A stretch of 64,000 nt of DNA from Streptomyces drozdowiczii (GTDB lineage Bacteria; Actinomycetota; Actinomycetes; Streptomycetales; Streptomycetaceae). The position numbers and the translations under genes were made by a program. This document shows, one piece after another, positions 35,970-44,334 of the stretch; within the stretch, counting starts at the first letter, position 1; each line of letters begins with the position of its first letter. The notes beneath the pieces are model-generated. The model had not been told where the DNA came from, searched no databases, and saw only the letters and a program-made list of their open reading frames with translations. The stretch is from the NCBI RefSeq assembly GCF_026167665.1, contig NZ_CP098740.1, positions 1,054,001 to 1,118,000 on the forward strand, written 5' to 3'.

Positions 35970-36286
35970 GAACGGTCCGCGCCGCCGTCGGCCCCGCCGT
36001 CCTGGACGCCCGGGGTGCCCGCGGCGCCGCCGTCGGCCGGGCCCTCGGCGCCACCGTCCGCGCCACCGTCGTGGACGCCCGGCGTACCGGCCGCGCCGCC
36101 GTCGGCCGGGCCCTCGGCCCCGCCGTCCGCACCGCCGTCCTGCACGCCCGGCGTACCGGCCGCGCCGCCGTCCGCGGGGCCCTCGGCCCCTCCGTCGGCG
36201 CCGCCGTCGTGGACGCCCGGCGTGCCCGCCGCGCCGCCGTCCGCGGGGCCTTCCTGCTGGTTCGGGTCCTGCTCGGGGCTGGTCAT
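35966..36286 (-). CDS. tandem-repeat protein, 4 x 23 residues
   Basis: The 106-residue product is an 11-residue leader (MTSPEQDPNQQ), four exact copies of a 23-residue unit and a tail DRS. The unit is EGPADGGAAGTPGV, then one variable residue, then DGGADGGA; the variable residue is H, Q, H, Q in order. Everything else in the protein is invariant although synonymous bases vary between copies, which indicates selection on the protein. ATG 36286 has an excellent ribosome site (GGGAGG). It is acidic, has no cysteine or aromatic residue, no signal and no hydrophobic segment. It is the first gene of an operon with a JmjC oxygenase; function is unknown. Confidence 0.8.
   Translation of the reverse strand: MTSPEQDPNQQEGPADGGAAGTPGVHDGGADGGAEGPADGGAAGTPGVQDGGADGGAEGPADGGAAGTPGVHDGGADGGAEGPADGGAAGTPGVQDGGADGGADRS
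35978..36253 (-). repeat. four in-frame 69-bp tandem repeats
   Basis: The repeats span 276 bp and encode the four 23-residue units described above. Copies differ at several third positions and at one codon (His or Gln), giving an alternating pattern that suggests a 138-bp doubled unit. Confidence 0.85.
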
Positions 36287-36316
36287 GGTTTCCTCCCGCG
36301 CATCGAACGGCTGGGG

Positions 36317-36400
36317 CCGGACCCGTAGCGGGGTCCGGTGGTGAGGCACGGCGGTGCCACGGGGGGCACCGCCGCGACCAGCCTACCGCTATGGGCGGTA
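36317..36400. promoter_or_regulatory. three dyads in the leader of the repeat-protein operon
   Basis: Upstream of the operon lie CCGGACCC/GGGTCCGG (36317-36338), GGCGGTGCC/GGCACCGCC (36350-36373) and TACCGC/GCGGTA with a 5-nt gap (36384-36400). The first two could form leader hairpins; the third looks like an operator. Confidence 0.45.
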
Positions 36401-36434
36401 AGTCTCGATTTGAGGGAAATCAACCAGTGAGGGG

Positions 36435-36625
36435 CTACTTCAGCAGCCCCTTGTCCTTCACGTAGTCGGTCTTCCTGCCGATGGACAGGTGTCGTCGAAC
36501 GACCACCACTGGCTGCCGGTGTAGCCGTACGTGGAGACGGACTGTTCGTCGTGATGGACCGTCATCGCCGGACAGGCGCCGATGAGGTTCGCGTAGCCCC
36601 GGGTGCCGGCCTCCTCCGCGAACTG
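36435..36625 (-). pseudogene. relic of a GH18 chitinase
   Basis: Reverse-strand codons read AEEAGTRGYANLIGACP, DEQSVSTYGYTGSQWWSFDDT and, after a 1-nt shift, SIGRKTDYVKDKGLLK-stop. This is the C-terminal part of a GH18 chitinase barrel (the FDD and KxDYVKDKGL segments). Catalytic DxxDxDxE and the N-terminal half are absent and the end is truncated, so it cannot be functional. The shift is at ACCTG-TCC (a lost G of TGG). It abuts a tRNA gene, a usual recombination point. Confidence 0.7.
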
Positions 36626-36715
36626 CCCGGGGGCCGGGCGCCACCGCCGGTGCCCGCGCAACTGGTGGTGCAGGTGTGCGAATTGATCGCCGCCATGGTT
36701 AGGATCACCGACGGC

Positions 36716-36791
36716 AAGGCTGTAGCGCAGAGGTCGTCGCGCCCTAGCTGCAAGCTGGAGGACGTCGGTTCGAATCCGACCGGCCTTGCCA
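36716..36791 (+). tRNA. atypical tRNA, anticodon GCA (Cys by anticodon)
   Basis: A 76-nt cloverleaf can be drawn: acceptor AAGGCTG/CGGCCTT with an encoded CCA, D stem GCGC/GCGC, anticodon loop CTGCAAG on stem CCTAG/CTGGA, and T arm GTCGG-TTCGAAT-CCGAC. The anticodon GCA at 36750-36752 reads Cys codons. Oddities are G at the discriminator instead of the U expected for cysteine, no base 26 between D and anticodon stems, a C-A pair at 27-43, and GGC/GCC flanks that would extend the acceptor stem to 10 bp. It lies 26 bp upstream of the LRR gene. Isotype is uncertain. Confidence 0.7.
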
Positions 36792-36817
36792 CCTTTTCTC
36801 AGACGCGGGGGTAAGAG

Positions 36818-37954
36818 ATGACGCAGCCGACACCGGTGCGCTGTCCGGCCATCGAACATCCGGACCTGCCCCTCGCCGACCCGGCGTCGCTGGGCCCGCT
36901 GCTCGACCGGCTGGCGGCGCAGGAGCCCGTCGCGGCCGACGAGGCGTTCCCGCTGGGCGCGCTGCGCGCCGACGGACGCGTCGACCTCTGCAAGCAGGGG
37001 CTCGGCGCGGCCGGCGCCGCCCGGGTCATGCCCGCCGTCGCCCGCTCCCCGCACGCCACCCACGTCCTGCTCGGCACCAACTCCCTGGGCGACGAGGGCG
37101 CGAGAGCCGTGGCGGCGGCGACGGCCGGGGCCGACCACGGGCTGCACACCCTCTACCTCGGCTGCAACCGCATCGGCGCCGAAGGGACCGCCGCCCTCGC
37201 CGCCGCCCTGGCCGACGACGCCACCGTCCGGGCCCTCTGGCTCAAGCGCAACCCCCTCGGCGACGCGGGGGTCCGCGCCCTGGTCCCGATGCTCCGGCGC
37301 AACACCGCGCTGCGCACCCTCGACCTGGTCAACACCGGGGTCACGGCCGACGGACTCGCCGCCCTGCTGGACGTCCTGAGCACCCGGCCGCGCCCCGTCG
37401 AGCGGCTCTTCCTCGGCGGCAACGGGCTGGGCGCCGACGCCGCGCCGCTGCTCGCCCGGCTGATCCTGGACGCCGGGGTGCGGGAGCTGTACCTGCCGTC
37501 CAACCACCTCGGCGACAAGGGCGCCGCCGTCCTCGCGGGCGCCGCCGACCCGTCCCGCCCCATCCGGCTCGGCCTGGGCGGCAACGGCATCGGGCCCGAG
37601 GGAGCCCGCGCCCTGGCCGGTGCGCTCGACGGGATCGAGGCGCTCGACCTGGGCCGGCCGCCCTCGGAACGCTCCCTGGGCGCCCCGCCCAACGCCACCG
37701 GGGACCTCGGGGCGCACGCGCTGGCCGAGGCGCTGCCCGGCAGCCCGCTGCGCCGCCTCGAACTCAGCCACACCGGGCTGACCGGGCGCGGGGCGAAGAC
37801 CCTGCTCGCCGCCGTCGCCCCCGGGTCCCGGCTGGAGTACGTGGGCCTGGGCCCCGGGCTGCCGCGCCGGGTGAAGCGTTCCTTCGCGACGCTGCTGCGC
37901 CCGGACGGCGGGGCCCACGCCGATCTGCGCGCGGTCAGGAGCCTGTACCGATGA
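36818..37954 (+). CDS. leucine-rich repeat protein (ribonuclease-inhibitor type)
   Basis: The 378-residue protein has about eight RI-type repeats of 27-29 residues, recognisable as LYLGCNRIGAEGTAALAAAL, LWLKRNPLGDAGVRAL, LFLGGNGLGADA, LYLPSNHLGDKGAAVLAGA and LGLGGNGIGPEGARALAGAL. Such LRRs form protein-binding horseshoes; no enzymatic motif is present. The start follows GGGGGTAAGAG. Only 26 bp separate it from the tRNA gene, so its promoter must be in or before the tRNA. It heads a four-gene operon in which each next gene overlaps or nearly touches the previous one. Confidence 0.88.
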   Translation: MTQPTPVRCPAIEHPDLPLADPASLGPLLDRLAAQEPVAADEAFPLGALRADGRVDLCKQGLGAAGAARVMPAVARSPHATHVLLGTNSLGDEGARAVAAATAGADHGLHTLYLGCNRIGAEGTAALAAALADDATVRALWLKRNPLGDAGVRALVPMLRRNTALRTLDLVNTGVTADGLAALLDVLSTRPRPVERLFLGGNGLGADAAPLLARLILDAGVRELYLPSNHLGDKGAAVLAGAADPSRPIRLGLGGNGIGPEGARALAGALDGIEALDLGRPPSERSLGAPPNATGDLGAHALAEALPGSPLRRLELSHTGLTGRGAKTLLAAVAPGSRLEYVGLGPGLPRRVKRSFATLLRPDGGAHADLRAVRSLYR

Positions 37955-39699
37955 GCCGGCGGGACACCGCTCTGTTCCTGTCGTCGGAGCAGGCGGCGAG
38001 CTGGCGCCAGGTCCGCCGCTACGCCGTGCCACGGGCCGTCATCGAGGAGTCGGCCGCGCTGCGGGAGGCCGGCGACTGGCGCGGGGCCTGCGCGGCGGCC
38101 GGCTTCGAGGTGCGCATCGACCCGGACAAGGTCTCCGCCCGGTACGGCCCCGAGACCGCCGAAGCCCTCCTCGCCGACCTCCGGGACCTGGTGCCGGACC
38201 TGGTGCGCTGGCACCTGCCCCGGATCCTGGCGGGCCGCTCGACCCTGGCGACCGACCGGACCGTCCTCCTCGCGGGCTACGGCTCCGCGCCCGGCGCCTA
38301 TCTCCAGCTGTCCACCCCGGCCATGGTCGACGGCCCCCAGCGCCTCCCGCTCCGCTTCGGCCCGCCGAAGCGCCGGGCCGGGTACGGACTCACCGACGAC
38401 TGGCGGTCGCTCGGGCACCTGTGGCGCGCGAGCGAGGCCGGTGGGCTGCGCGCACGGGCCGGCGGCGCGGACCGGCTGCCGTTCCTCGCGGCCGACGGCA
38501 CCCCGCTCCCGGCGGACCTGCTGCCGCCGGACGAGGACCCGGGCAGCGGCGACCCGGTGGCCCGCGCCGAATGGATCCATCTGCTGTACGCGGACGAGCG
38601 GATCGCCGACGCGCTGGCGGCGGCCGGGATCGAGTGGGACCCGACGCCGCCGGAGATGCCCTCGTACTACCGGACCACCCCGGAGACGATCGTGGCCGGT
38701 CTCGCGCTGGACGTGCCCCGGCTGGAGGCGGAGGTGCGCCGGTTCGCGGAGCTCGTCGGGGCGGAGGTGTTCCAGATCGGCCAGGACTGGCGGGCGCGGG
38801 TCCGGCTCGACTTCACCGGCCCCGGCCTCGGCGGCCGGCTGCGGATCAGGCTCGTCAACCGCGAGGCGGCCGACGGCGCGGTCTTCCTGCCCGAGGCGGT
38901 CTGGCGCAGGATGCCCGACCTGGAGCTGCTGGCCGACGGCGTCCTGACCCCCACGGACCTGCATCCCCTGGTGGCCCGGTCGCTCTTCCCGGACCACGAG
39001 GGGCCGTTCGGGCCGCCCGGGGTCACGCCGCCCGCTCCGGTCCGGGTGCGCTGCCGGGGCGAGTGGCACGAGGTCGGCTTCCGGGACGGGACGCTGACCT
39101 CTCCGCACACCGCGCAGGAGCGGCAGCGCGAGAGCGCCCTGCGCGCGTTCGGCGGGGCGGTCACCGGCTGCTTCGCCGTCGAGCACGCCTGCCTCACCGG
39201 GACGGGCCGGCTGCCCAGGGCGCTGGCCGCCCAGCGGCGCGACCTCTTCCTGCGCGCCCAGCACGGGGACACGGCGGGGGTCGTGGCGCTGCTGGACGCG
39301 GGCGTCGATCCGCGCGTCCGGGACGGCGGCAAACACACGCTGCTCCACGTCCTGCCGCTGCTCGACCACACCGTGCTGCTCCCCCGGCTGCTGGCGGCCG
39401 GCCTCGACCTGGAGGCCAGGGACCACCGCGAGCGCACCCCGCTGAGCGCCGCCGTGTCGGGGCGCGGGACGGCGGCGCTCGTCCGGGACCTGCTCGACGC
39501 GGGCGCCCGGATCGACGTGAGCGACCAGACGGAGCTCTCGCTGGAGCAGATGATCCGCAAGTACCGGCGGACCGATCTGCGGTTCCTCGCGGAACGGGTG
39601 CTGAAGGAGCACCCGGACGCCGGCTCGGAGTGGTGGGACGAGTGGGACGAGGACGCGGAGGACGACGGCTACGACGACGAGGAAGGTGACGACGCGTGA
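37951..39699 (+). CDS. ankyrin-repeat protein with unknown N-terminal domain
   Basis: The 582-residue protein starts inside the LRR stop (ATGA). The first ~430 residues are not a family I recognise; they contain segments such as WHLPRILAGRSTLATD and VFQIGQDWRARVRLDF. From about 430 ankyrin-type repeats appear (LFLRAQHGDTAGVVALLDAG, TLLHVLPLLDHTVLLPRLLA, ERTPLSAAVSGRGTAALV). The C-terminus is highly acidic (DEWDEDAEDDGYDDEE). It probably acts as adaptor or substrate recogniser for the MoxR/vWA pair. Confidence 0.82.
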   Translation: MSRRDTALFLSSEQAASWRQVRRYAVPRAVIEESAALREAGDWRGACAAAGFEVRIDPDKVSARYGPETAEALLADLRDLVPDLVRWHLPRILAGRSTLATDRTVLLAGYGSAPGAYLQLSTPAMVDGPQRLPLRFGPPKRRAGYGLTDDWRSLGHLWRASEAGGLRARAGGADRLPFLAADGTPLPADLLPPDEDPGSGDPVARAEWIHLLYADERIADALAAAGIEWDPTPPEMPSYYRTTPETIVAGLALDVPRLEAEVRRFAELVGAEVFQIGQDWRARVRLDFTGPGLGGRLRIRLVNREAADGAVFLPEAVWRRMPDLELLADGVLTPTDLHPLVARSLFPDHEGPFGPPGVTPPAPVRVRCRGEWHEVGFRDGTLTSPHTAQERQRESALRAFGGAVTGCFAVEHACLTGTGRLPRALAAQRRDLFLRAQHGDTAGVVALLDAGVDPRVRDGGKHTLLHVLPLLDHTVLLPRLLAAGLDLEARDHRERTPLSAAVSGRGTAALVRDLLDAGARIDVSDQTELSLEQMIRKYRRTDLRFLAERVLKEHPDAGSEWWDEWDEDAEDDGYDDEEGDDA

Positions 39700-40907
39700 G
39701 CACCGCCGCTCCCCGCATCCCCGCACAGGCGCCGCACCCCCTGGACGCCGCCGACGCGCTCAACGGGCGGCTGCGCGCCACCCGGACCGAGACCGTGGCG
39801 AACCCGCAGCTCGAAGCGCTGGCCCTGGCGGTGACCGCCAATCAGCCGGTGCTGCTCTGGGGCGAGCCGGGCATCGGGAAGTCGGCGGGGCTCGAACAGC
39901 TCGCGGCGGGCCTCGGCCTCGGCCTGGAGACCGTCATCGCCAGCGTGCACGAGCCGTCGGACTTCGCGGGGCTGCCCGTCGTCGGGGACGACCCGGCCAC
40001 CACCGGGGTCCCGATGGCGCCGCCGGACTGGGCGGTCCGGCTCGCCCGGAAGGGCCAGGGGCTGCTGTTCTTCGACGAGTTGTCCTCCGCTCCCCCGGCC
40101 GTGCAGGCCGCCCTCCTCCGCGTCGTCCTGGAACGCCGGGTGGGCAGCCTGACCCTCCCCGACGCCGTACGCATCGTGGCCGCGGCCAATCCGCCGTCCA
40201 GCGCGGCGGACGGCTGGCACCTGAGCCCCCCGCTCGCCAACCGCTTCGTGCACCTGCACTGGACGCACGACCCGCGCACCGTGGCACGCGGCATGGCCGG
40301 CACCTGGCCCGAGGCGCCCGTCCCCGTGGTCGATCCCGCCCGGACCGCCGGTGCGGTGGCCAGGGCCCGGGGCGCGGTCTCCGGGTTCCTCACCGCGCGC
40401 CCGGGTCTGGTGCACCACCTCCCCGCCGACGCGGAGGGCCGGGGCAGGGCCTGGCCGTCACCCCGGACCTGGGACATGGCGCTGCGGCTGCTCGCCGCCG
40501 GCTACGCGACCGGCACCGGCCGGGACGCCGTCGCCGCCGCCCTGACGGGGGCCGTCGGGGACGGGGCGGGCATCGAGCTGCTTTCGTACCTGGAGAATCT
40601 GGACCTTCCCGACCCGGACCGGGTGCTGGCCGATCCGGACGCCTTCGCGCTGCCCGAGCGCGGCGACCGGCAACTGGCGTTCCTGATCGCGGTGGTGGCC
40701 GCCGTGCAGGCCGAGCCGACCCGCCCGCGCTGGGAGGCGGGCTGGGCGGTGCTGGCGAAGGCCGTCGCAGCGGGCGTGCCGGATGTGGCGGCCCGGGCGG
40801 CGATGGACCTGGCGGCGATGCGGGACACCGACTGGCCGGTCCCGGAGGGCATCGACGCCTTCCTGGAACTCCTCCAGCTCTCCGGCGCGCTGCCGGGAAG
40901 CGCCTGA
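39696..40907 (+). CDS. MoxR-type AAA+ ATPase
   Basis: The 403-residue AAA+ protein has Walker A GEPGIGKSA, Walker B LLFFDELSSA, sensor 1 RIVAAANPPSSAADG and a second-region arginine ANRFVHLHW. This is the MoxR pattern of chaperone-like ATPases that work with vWA proteins. GTG 39696 overlaps the ankyrin stop as GTGA. The gene is followed after 4 bp by the vWA gene. Confidence 0.9.
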   Translation: MSTAAPRIPAQAPHPLDAADALNGRLRATRTETVANPQLEALALAVTANQPVLLWGEPGIGKSAGLEQLAAGLGLGLETVIASVHEPSDFAGLPVVGDDPATTGVPMAPPDWAVRLARKGQGLLFFDELSSAPPAVQAALLRVVLERRVGSLTLPDAVRIVAAANPPSSAADGWHLSPPLANRFVHLHWTHDPRTVARGMAGTWPEAPVPVVDPARTAGAVARARGAVSGFLTARPGLVHHLPADAEGRGRAWPSPRTWDMALRLLAAGYATGTGRDAVAAALTGAVGDGAGIELLSYLENLDLPDPDRVLADPDAFALPERGDRQLAFLIAVVAAVQAEPTRPRWEAGWAVLAKAVAAGVPDVAARAAMDLAAMRDTDWPVPEGIDAFLELLQLSGALPGSA

Positions 40908-40911
40908 GGCC

Positions 40912-42099
40912 GTGTCCGTACCCGCGCGGCTCACGCTGGACCACACCAAGCTGCTGGCGGCGCGTTACCGGGCGGCGAGCGAACGGCCCTATCTCGCCAC
41001 GGCGTTGTACGCGCTGTCGGTGGTGGCGAGCGACCGGGTGCCGACCATGGGCGTGGACCGGCACTGGCGCTGCTATGTGTCGCCCGACTTCGTGGAGCGG
41101 ACGCCGGTCGCCGAGCTGGCCGGGGTGTGGGTGCACGAGGTCGCGCATCTGCTGCGCGACCACCACGGCCGGGCCGCCCGGCTCCCGGCGGCCGACCAGC
41201 GCGACGCGCACCGGGTCAACGTCGCCCAGGACTGCGAGATCAACGACGACCTGATCAGCGACGGGCTGGCGCTGCCGGAGGGGCGGATGGAACCGGGGCT
41301 CTTCGGGCTGCCGTCCGGTCAGCTCTTCGAGACGTACCTGCCCGCGCTGCCGCCGGGTCCGCCGCGGCACAACTGCGGTTCCGGCGCACACGGCCGCCCC
41401 GAGCCGTGGGAGCTGCCCGGTTCGGAGGGGCCGTCCCCGCTGGGCGCCACGGAGGCGGAGGCGCTGCGGAGGCGTACGGCGGAGTCGATGCGCGCCCATC
41501 AGCGCACCCGGGGCAGCCTTCCGGCGGGCTGGCGGCGGTGGGCCGAGGAAATCCTGGAACCGACGGTGGACTGGCGGCAGGCGCTGGCCGGTGCGGTACG
41601 GGAGGCGGCGGCCTGGGCCTCCGGGGCGGTGGACTACACCTACCGCCGCCCGTCCCGGCGCGGCGCGGCCCTGCGCGGTGTCGTCCTGCCGACGCTGCGC
41701 CGCCCGCTGCCCCGGGTGGCCGTCGTGGTCGACACCTCGGGCTCGATGGGCGACGACGAACTGGCCGCCGCGCTCGGCGAGGTCACCGGGGTGCTGCGGG
41801 AGGTGGGCATCCGGGGCAACCGGGTCGCCGTGCTGGCCTGCGACGCCGATGTGCACGCCGTGTCCCGGGTGACCTCCGCCGACCAGGTCGCGCTGGGCGG
41901 GGGCGGCGGCACCGACATGCGGGTGGGCATCGCCCGGGCGCTGGCCGCCCCGGAGCGCCCCGGCATCGTGGTGGTCCTCACCGACGGGCACACCCCGTGG
42001 CCCGACGAGTCGCCCTCGTGCCGGCTCGTCGCCGCGCTCATCGGGCCGGACGCGCCGCAGCCGCCGTCGTGGATCGAGACGGTCCGGGTCCCCTCCTAG
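40912..42099 (+). CDS. DUF2201-type metallopeptidase-like protein with vWA domain
   Basis: The 395-residue protein has an N-terminal zincin-like motif in VWVHEVAHLLRDHHG (HExxH with further histidines), then a variable middle, then a C-terminal vWA-like domain. The vWA domain has the MIDAS sequence VVVDTSGSMGDDEL and the segments GGGGGTDMRVGI and VVLTDGHTPW. This matches the putative metallopeptidase/vWA family that accompanies MoxR ATPases. It ends in CTAG, sharing its stop with the convergent lipoprotein gene. Proteolytic activity is inferred only from the motif. Confidence 0.88.
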   Translation: MSVPARLTLDHTKLLAARYRAASERPYLATALYALSVVASDRVPTMGVDRHWRCYVSPDFVERTPVAELAGVWVHEVAHLLRDHHGRAARLPAADQRDAHRVNVAQDCEINDDLISDGLALPEGRMEPGLFGLPSGQLFETYLPALPPGPPRHNCGSGAHGRPEPWELPGSEGPSPLGATEAEALRRRTAESMRAHQRTRGSLPAGWRRWAEEILEPTVDWRQALAGAVREAAAWASGAVDYTYRRPSRRGAALRGVVLPTLRRPLPRVAVVVDTSGSMGDDELAAALGEVTGVLREVGIRGNRVAVLACDADVHAVSRVTSADQVALGGGGGTDMRVGIARALAAPERPGIVVVLTDGHTPWPDESPSCRLVAALIGPDAPQPPSWIETVRVPS

Positions 42100-43076
42100 T
42101 CGCCCAGCACGACCGTGCGGGCGGCCGAGAAGTCGCCCCACTTGCCGTCCGGCAGCTTGGCGCGGAGCTTCATCGCATAGCGGGTGCCTCGGGGGTCGTT
42201 GACGGTCAGTTCGTAGTGCGCCCGGCCGGCGGGCGGCTCGCCTCCCCAGACGATCGTGGTGGTCAGCCTGCCGTTCATGTAGAGCTGGTACGCGGGGATC
42301 TTGCCGCCCGTCTCGGGCTGCTTCCAGTCCAGCTCGACGGTGTGCTCCTTGCCCTCGGCCCGGTTGGTGATCCGCAGGTCGGTCGGGGCGGTGGAGGCGG
42401 GCGCGCCGGGGGCCGACGCGGTGGTGAGGTCGAGGCTCGCGCTGTCCGGCGACGAGGTGTCGGCCGCGTCCCGGGCCCGCACGGTGAAGGTGTAGATGGT
42501 GCCGGGGCGCAGTCCGGTGAGCCGTGCGGTGGTCTGCGTACCGGGCACGCTGTGGATGCGGGAGCCCTCTTGGTAGATGTCGTACGCGGTGACGCCGACG
42601 TCGTCCGTGGAGCCGCCCCAGGACAGGGTGGCGGCGCGGCTGCCGTCCGCCTTGCCGCGCGGTTTGCCGGGCCGGGTCGGGGGCTTGTGGTCGGCGGGGG
42701 TCGGCGCGGGGGTGGTGACGGAGGCGGCGGCGCTCGGCGCGGAGAGGTTGCCGGCCTTGTCGCGGGCCCGGACGGTGAAGGTGTAGGCGGTGGAGGCGGT
42801 GAGCCCGTCGATGTCGATCATCACCCGGCTCGCGGCCACCGACTTGACCTTCTTGCCCTCGCGGTAGACGTCGTAGCCGGTGACGGCCGTGTCGTCGGTG
42901 GCGGCCTCCCACATGACGTGCGCGGAGGTGGCGCTGCTCGCCTGCGCGGTCACCCCGCGCGGCGCGGTCGGCTCGCTGGTGTCCGCGTGGGCCTCGGAGC
43001 CACAGGCGGTCGTCAGCGCGGCGAGGAGCAGGGCGGCGGAGCAGGCCAACGCGGCATGCGTGTGGGGGGATCGCAC
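42096..43076 (-). CDS. fibronectin type III lipoprotein
   Basis: The 326-residue exported protein has a signal peptide ending LTTAC (lipobox) and three FN3 domains: starts near PTAPRGVTAQASSATSAHV, PTRPGKPRGKADG and PTDLRITNRAEGKEHTV. FN3 domains 1 and 2 share VTGYDVYREGKKV / VTAYDIYQEGSRI and YTFTVRARD. No catalytic domain is present, so it is probably a cell-surface binding protein. GTG 43076 has GGAAGG seven bases upstream; ATG 43091 would add five residues. Its stop shares CTAG with the convergent vWA gene. Confidence 0.88.
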   Translation of the reverse strand: MRSPHTHAALACSAALLLAALTTACGSEAHADTSEPTAPRGVTAQASSATSAHVMWEAATDDTAVTGYDVYREGKKVKSVAASRVMIDIDGLTASTAYTFTVRARDKAGNLSAPSAAASVTTPAPTPADHKPPTRPGKPRGKADGSRAATLSWGGSTDDVGVTAYDIYQEGSRIHSVPGTQTTARLTGLRPGTIYTFTVRARDAADTSSPDSASLDLTTASAPGAPASTAPTDLRITNRAEGKEHTVELDWKQPETGGKIPAYQLYMNGRLTTTIVWGGEPPAGRAHYELTVNDPRGTRYAMKLRAKLPDGKWGDFSAARTVVLGD

Positions 43077-43235
43077 GGTCTTGCCTTCCATCCGGGAGCA
43101 ATGGTCCAGACCTGTATCGCACGGGTCGGGGGTCGCGGACAAGAGGGTCGACGGAACGACGGAGCGGAACCTTCCGCAATGTGCCGGTGTGCCCCCGCCC
43201 CTTGGTCCGCGCGGCGCCTGACGTACCGTCGGCGG

Positions 43236-44297
43236 ATGCTGTGCGTACGAGGTGTGGTGCTGCCGGAACGCGAGGAGCGGGCCTTCTGGATCGACGGCGA
43301 GGTGCTGCGCGAGGGTGCCCCGCCGGGCGGATTCGCGGGGCGCCACGCCGAGACCGTGGTGGACGGCGGCTGGCTGCTGCCCGGGCTCGTCGACGTACAC
43401 ACGCACCCCGGGGCCACCGACACCAGCGAGCCGTTCAGCGAGGAGCTGCTGCGCGAACAGCTGCGCGCGCACCGGGACGCCGGGGTCCTCGCCGTCCGCA
43501 CCCCGGGCACGGCCGCGCGGATGCCGGCCTGGGTGGACGAGGACCGGGAGCTGCCCCGGGTCACATCGGCGGGCCGGTGGCTGGCCACCCCCGGCAGGTT
43601 CATCCCCGGCTTCGGCCGGGACGTGACCGAGGCGCAGCTCGTGCGGGCCGCCGTGGAGGAGTCGGCGGCCTCCTCCGGCTGGTGCAAGGTCGTCGGGGAC
43701 TGGCGCCAGGACGAGCCCCCGGTGCCCCTCTCCCTGCTCACCGAGGTGGTCGCGGCCGTCCACGCGGCGGGCGGCAAAGTCGCGGTGCACTGCCAGACCG
43801 CCGAGGGCACGCGGAACGCGGTCCTCGCGGGGGCGGACAGCCTGGAGCACGGCATGCATCTGGACCCCGGGCTGCTGGACCGGATGGCGGCGCAGGGCAC
43901 GGCGTTCGTGCCGACGCTGGCGGCCTTCGGCAAGGGCGTGGACGCGATGCGGGCCCGGGAGCCGAGTGCGCGCCGCGATCTGTGGCTGGCCGGCTGGGAG
44001 ACCATGTTCGGCAACGTCCGGGCCGCCCACGAGGCGGGCGTCACGGTGCTGGCCGGCACCGATTCGTTCCCCTGCGGGACCGTCGCGAGCGAGGCGTCCT
44101 GGCTGCTCAGGGCCGGGCTGCCGGCCGATGCGGCGCTCGGCGCGGCGTCCTGGACGGCGCGGGCCTGGCTCGGCCTGCCGGGTCTGGTGGACGGGGCACC
44201 GGCCGACCTGGTCGCGTACGACACCGATCCGACCGCCGATCCGGTGGCGCTGGACCACCCCCGGCGGATCATTCTGCGGGGGCAGGTGGTGCGCTGA
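43236..44297 (+). CDS. amidohydrolase family protein
   Basis: The 353-residue protein has the metal motif VDVHTHPG near residues 55-60, later histidines in KVAVHCQTAEG and SLEHGMHLDP, and the aspartate of VLAGTDSFP. It belongs to the imidazolonepropionase/prolidase-like amidohydrolases. The start has no strong ribosome site. Substrate is not identifiable. Confidence 0.87.
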   Translation: MLCVRGVVLPEREERAFWIDGEVLREGAPPGGFAGRHAETVVDGGWLLPGLVDVHTHPGATDTSEPFSEELLREQLRAHRDAGVLAVRTPGTAARMPAWVDEDRELPRVTSAGRWLATPGRFIPGFGRDVTEAQLVRAAVEESAASSGWCKVVGDWRQDEPPVPLSLLTEVVAAVHAAGGKVAVHCQTAEGTRNAVLAGADSLEHGMHLDPGLLDRMAAQGTAFVPTLAAFGKGVDAMRAREPSARRDLWLAGWETMFGNVRAAHEAGVTVLAGTDSFPCGTVASEASWLLRAGLPADAALGAASWTARAWLGLPGLVDGAPADLVAYDTDPTADPVALDHPRRIILRGQVVR

Positions 44298-44334
44298 CCG
44301 ATGAGCCGTCGGCGGTCGGGCAGTCTGCACTGGT

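Noticed and set aside
35978-36253. Possible CRISPR-like or minisatellite array
   Set aside because: The 69-bp units are contiguous, in frame and without spacers, with a strong ribosome site; it is a coding repeat.
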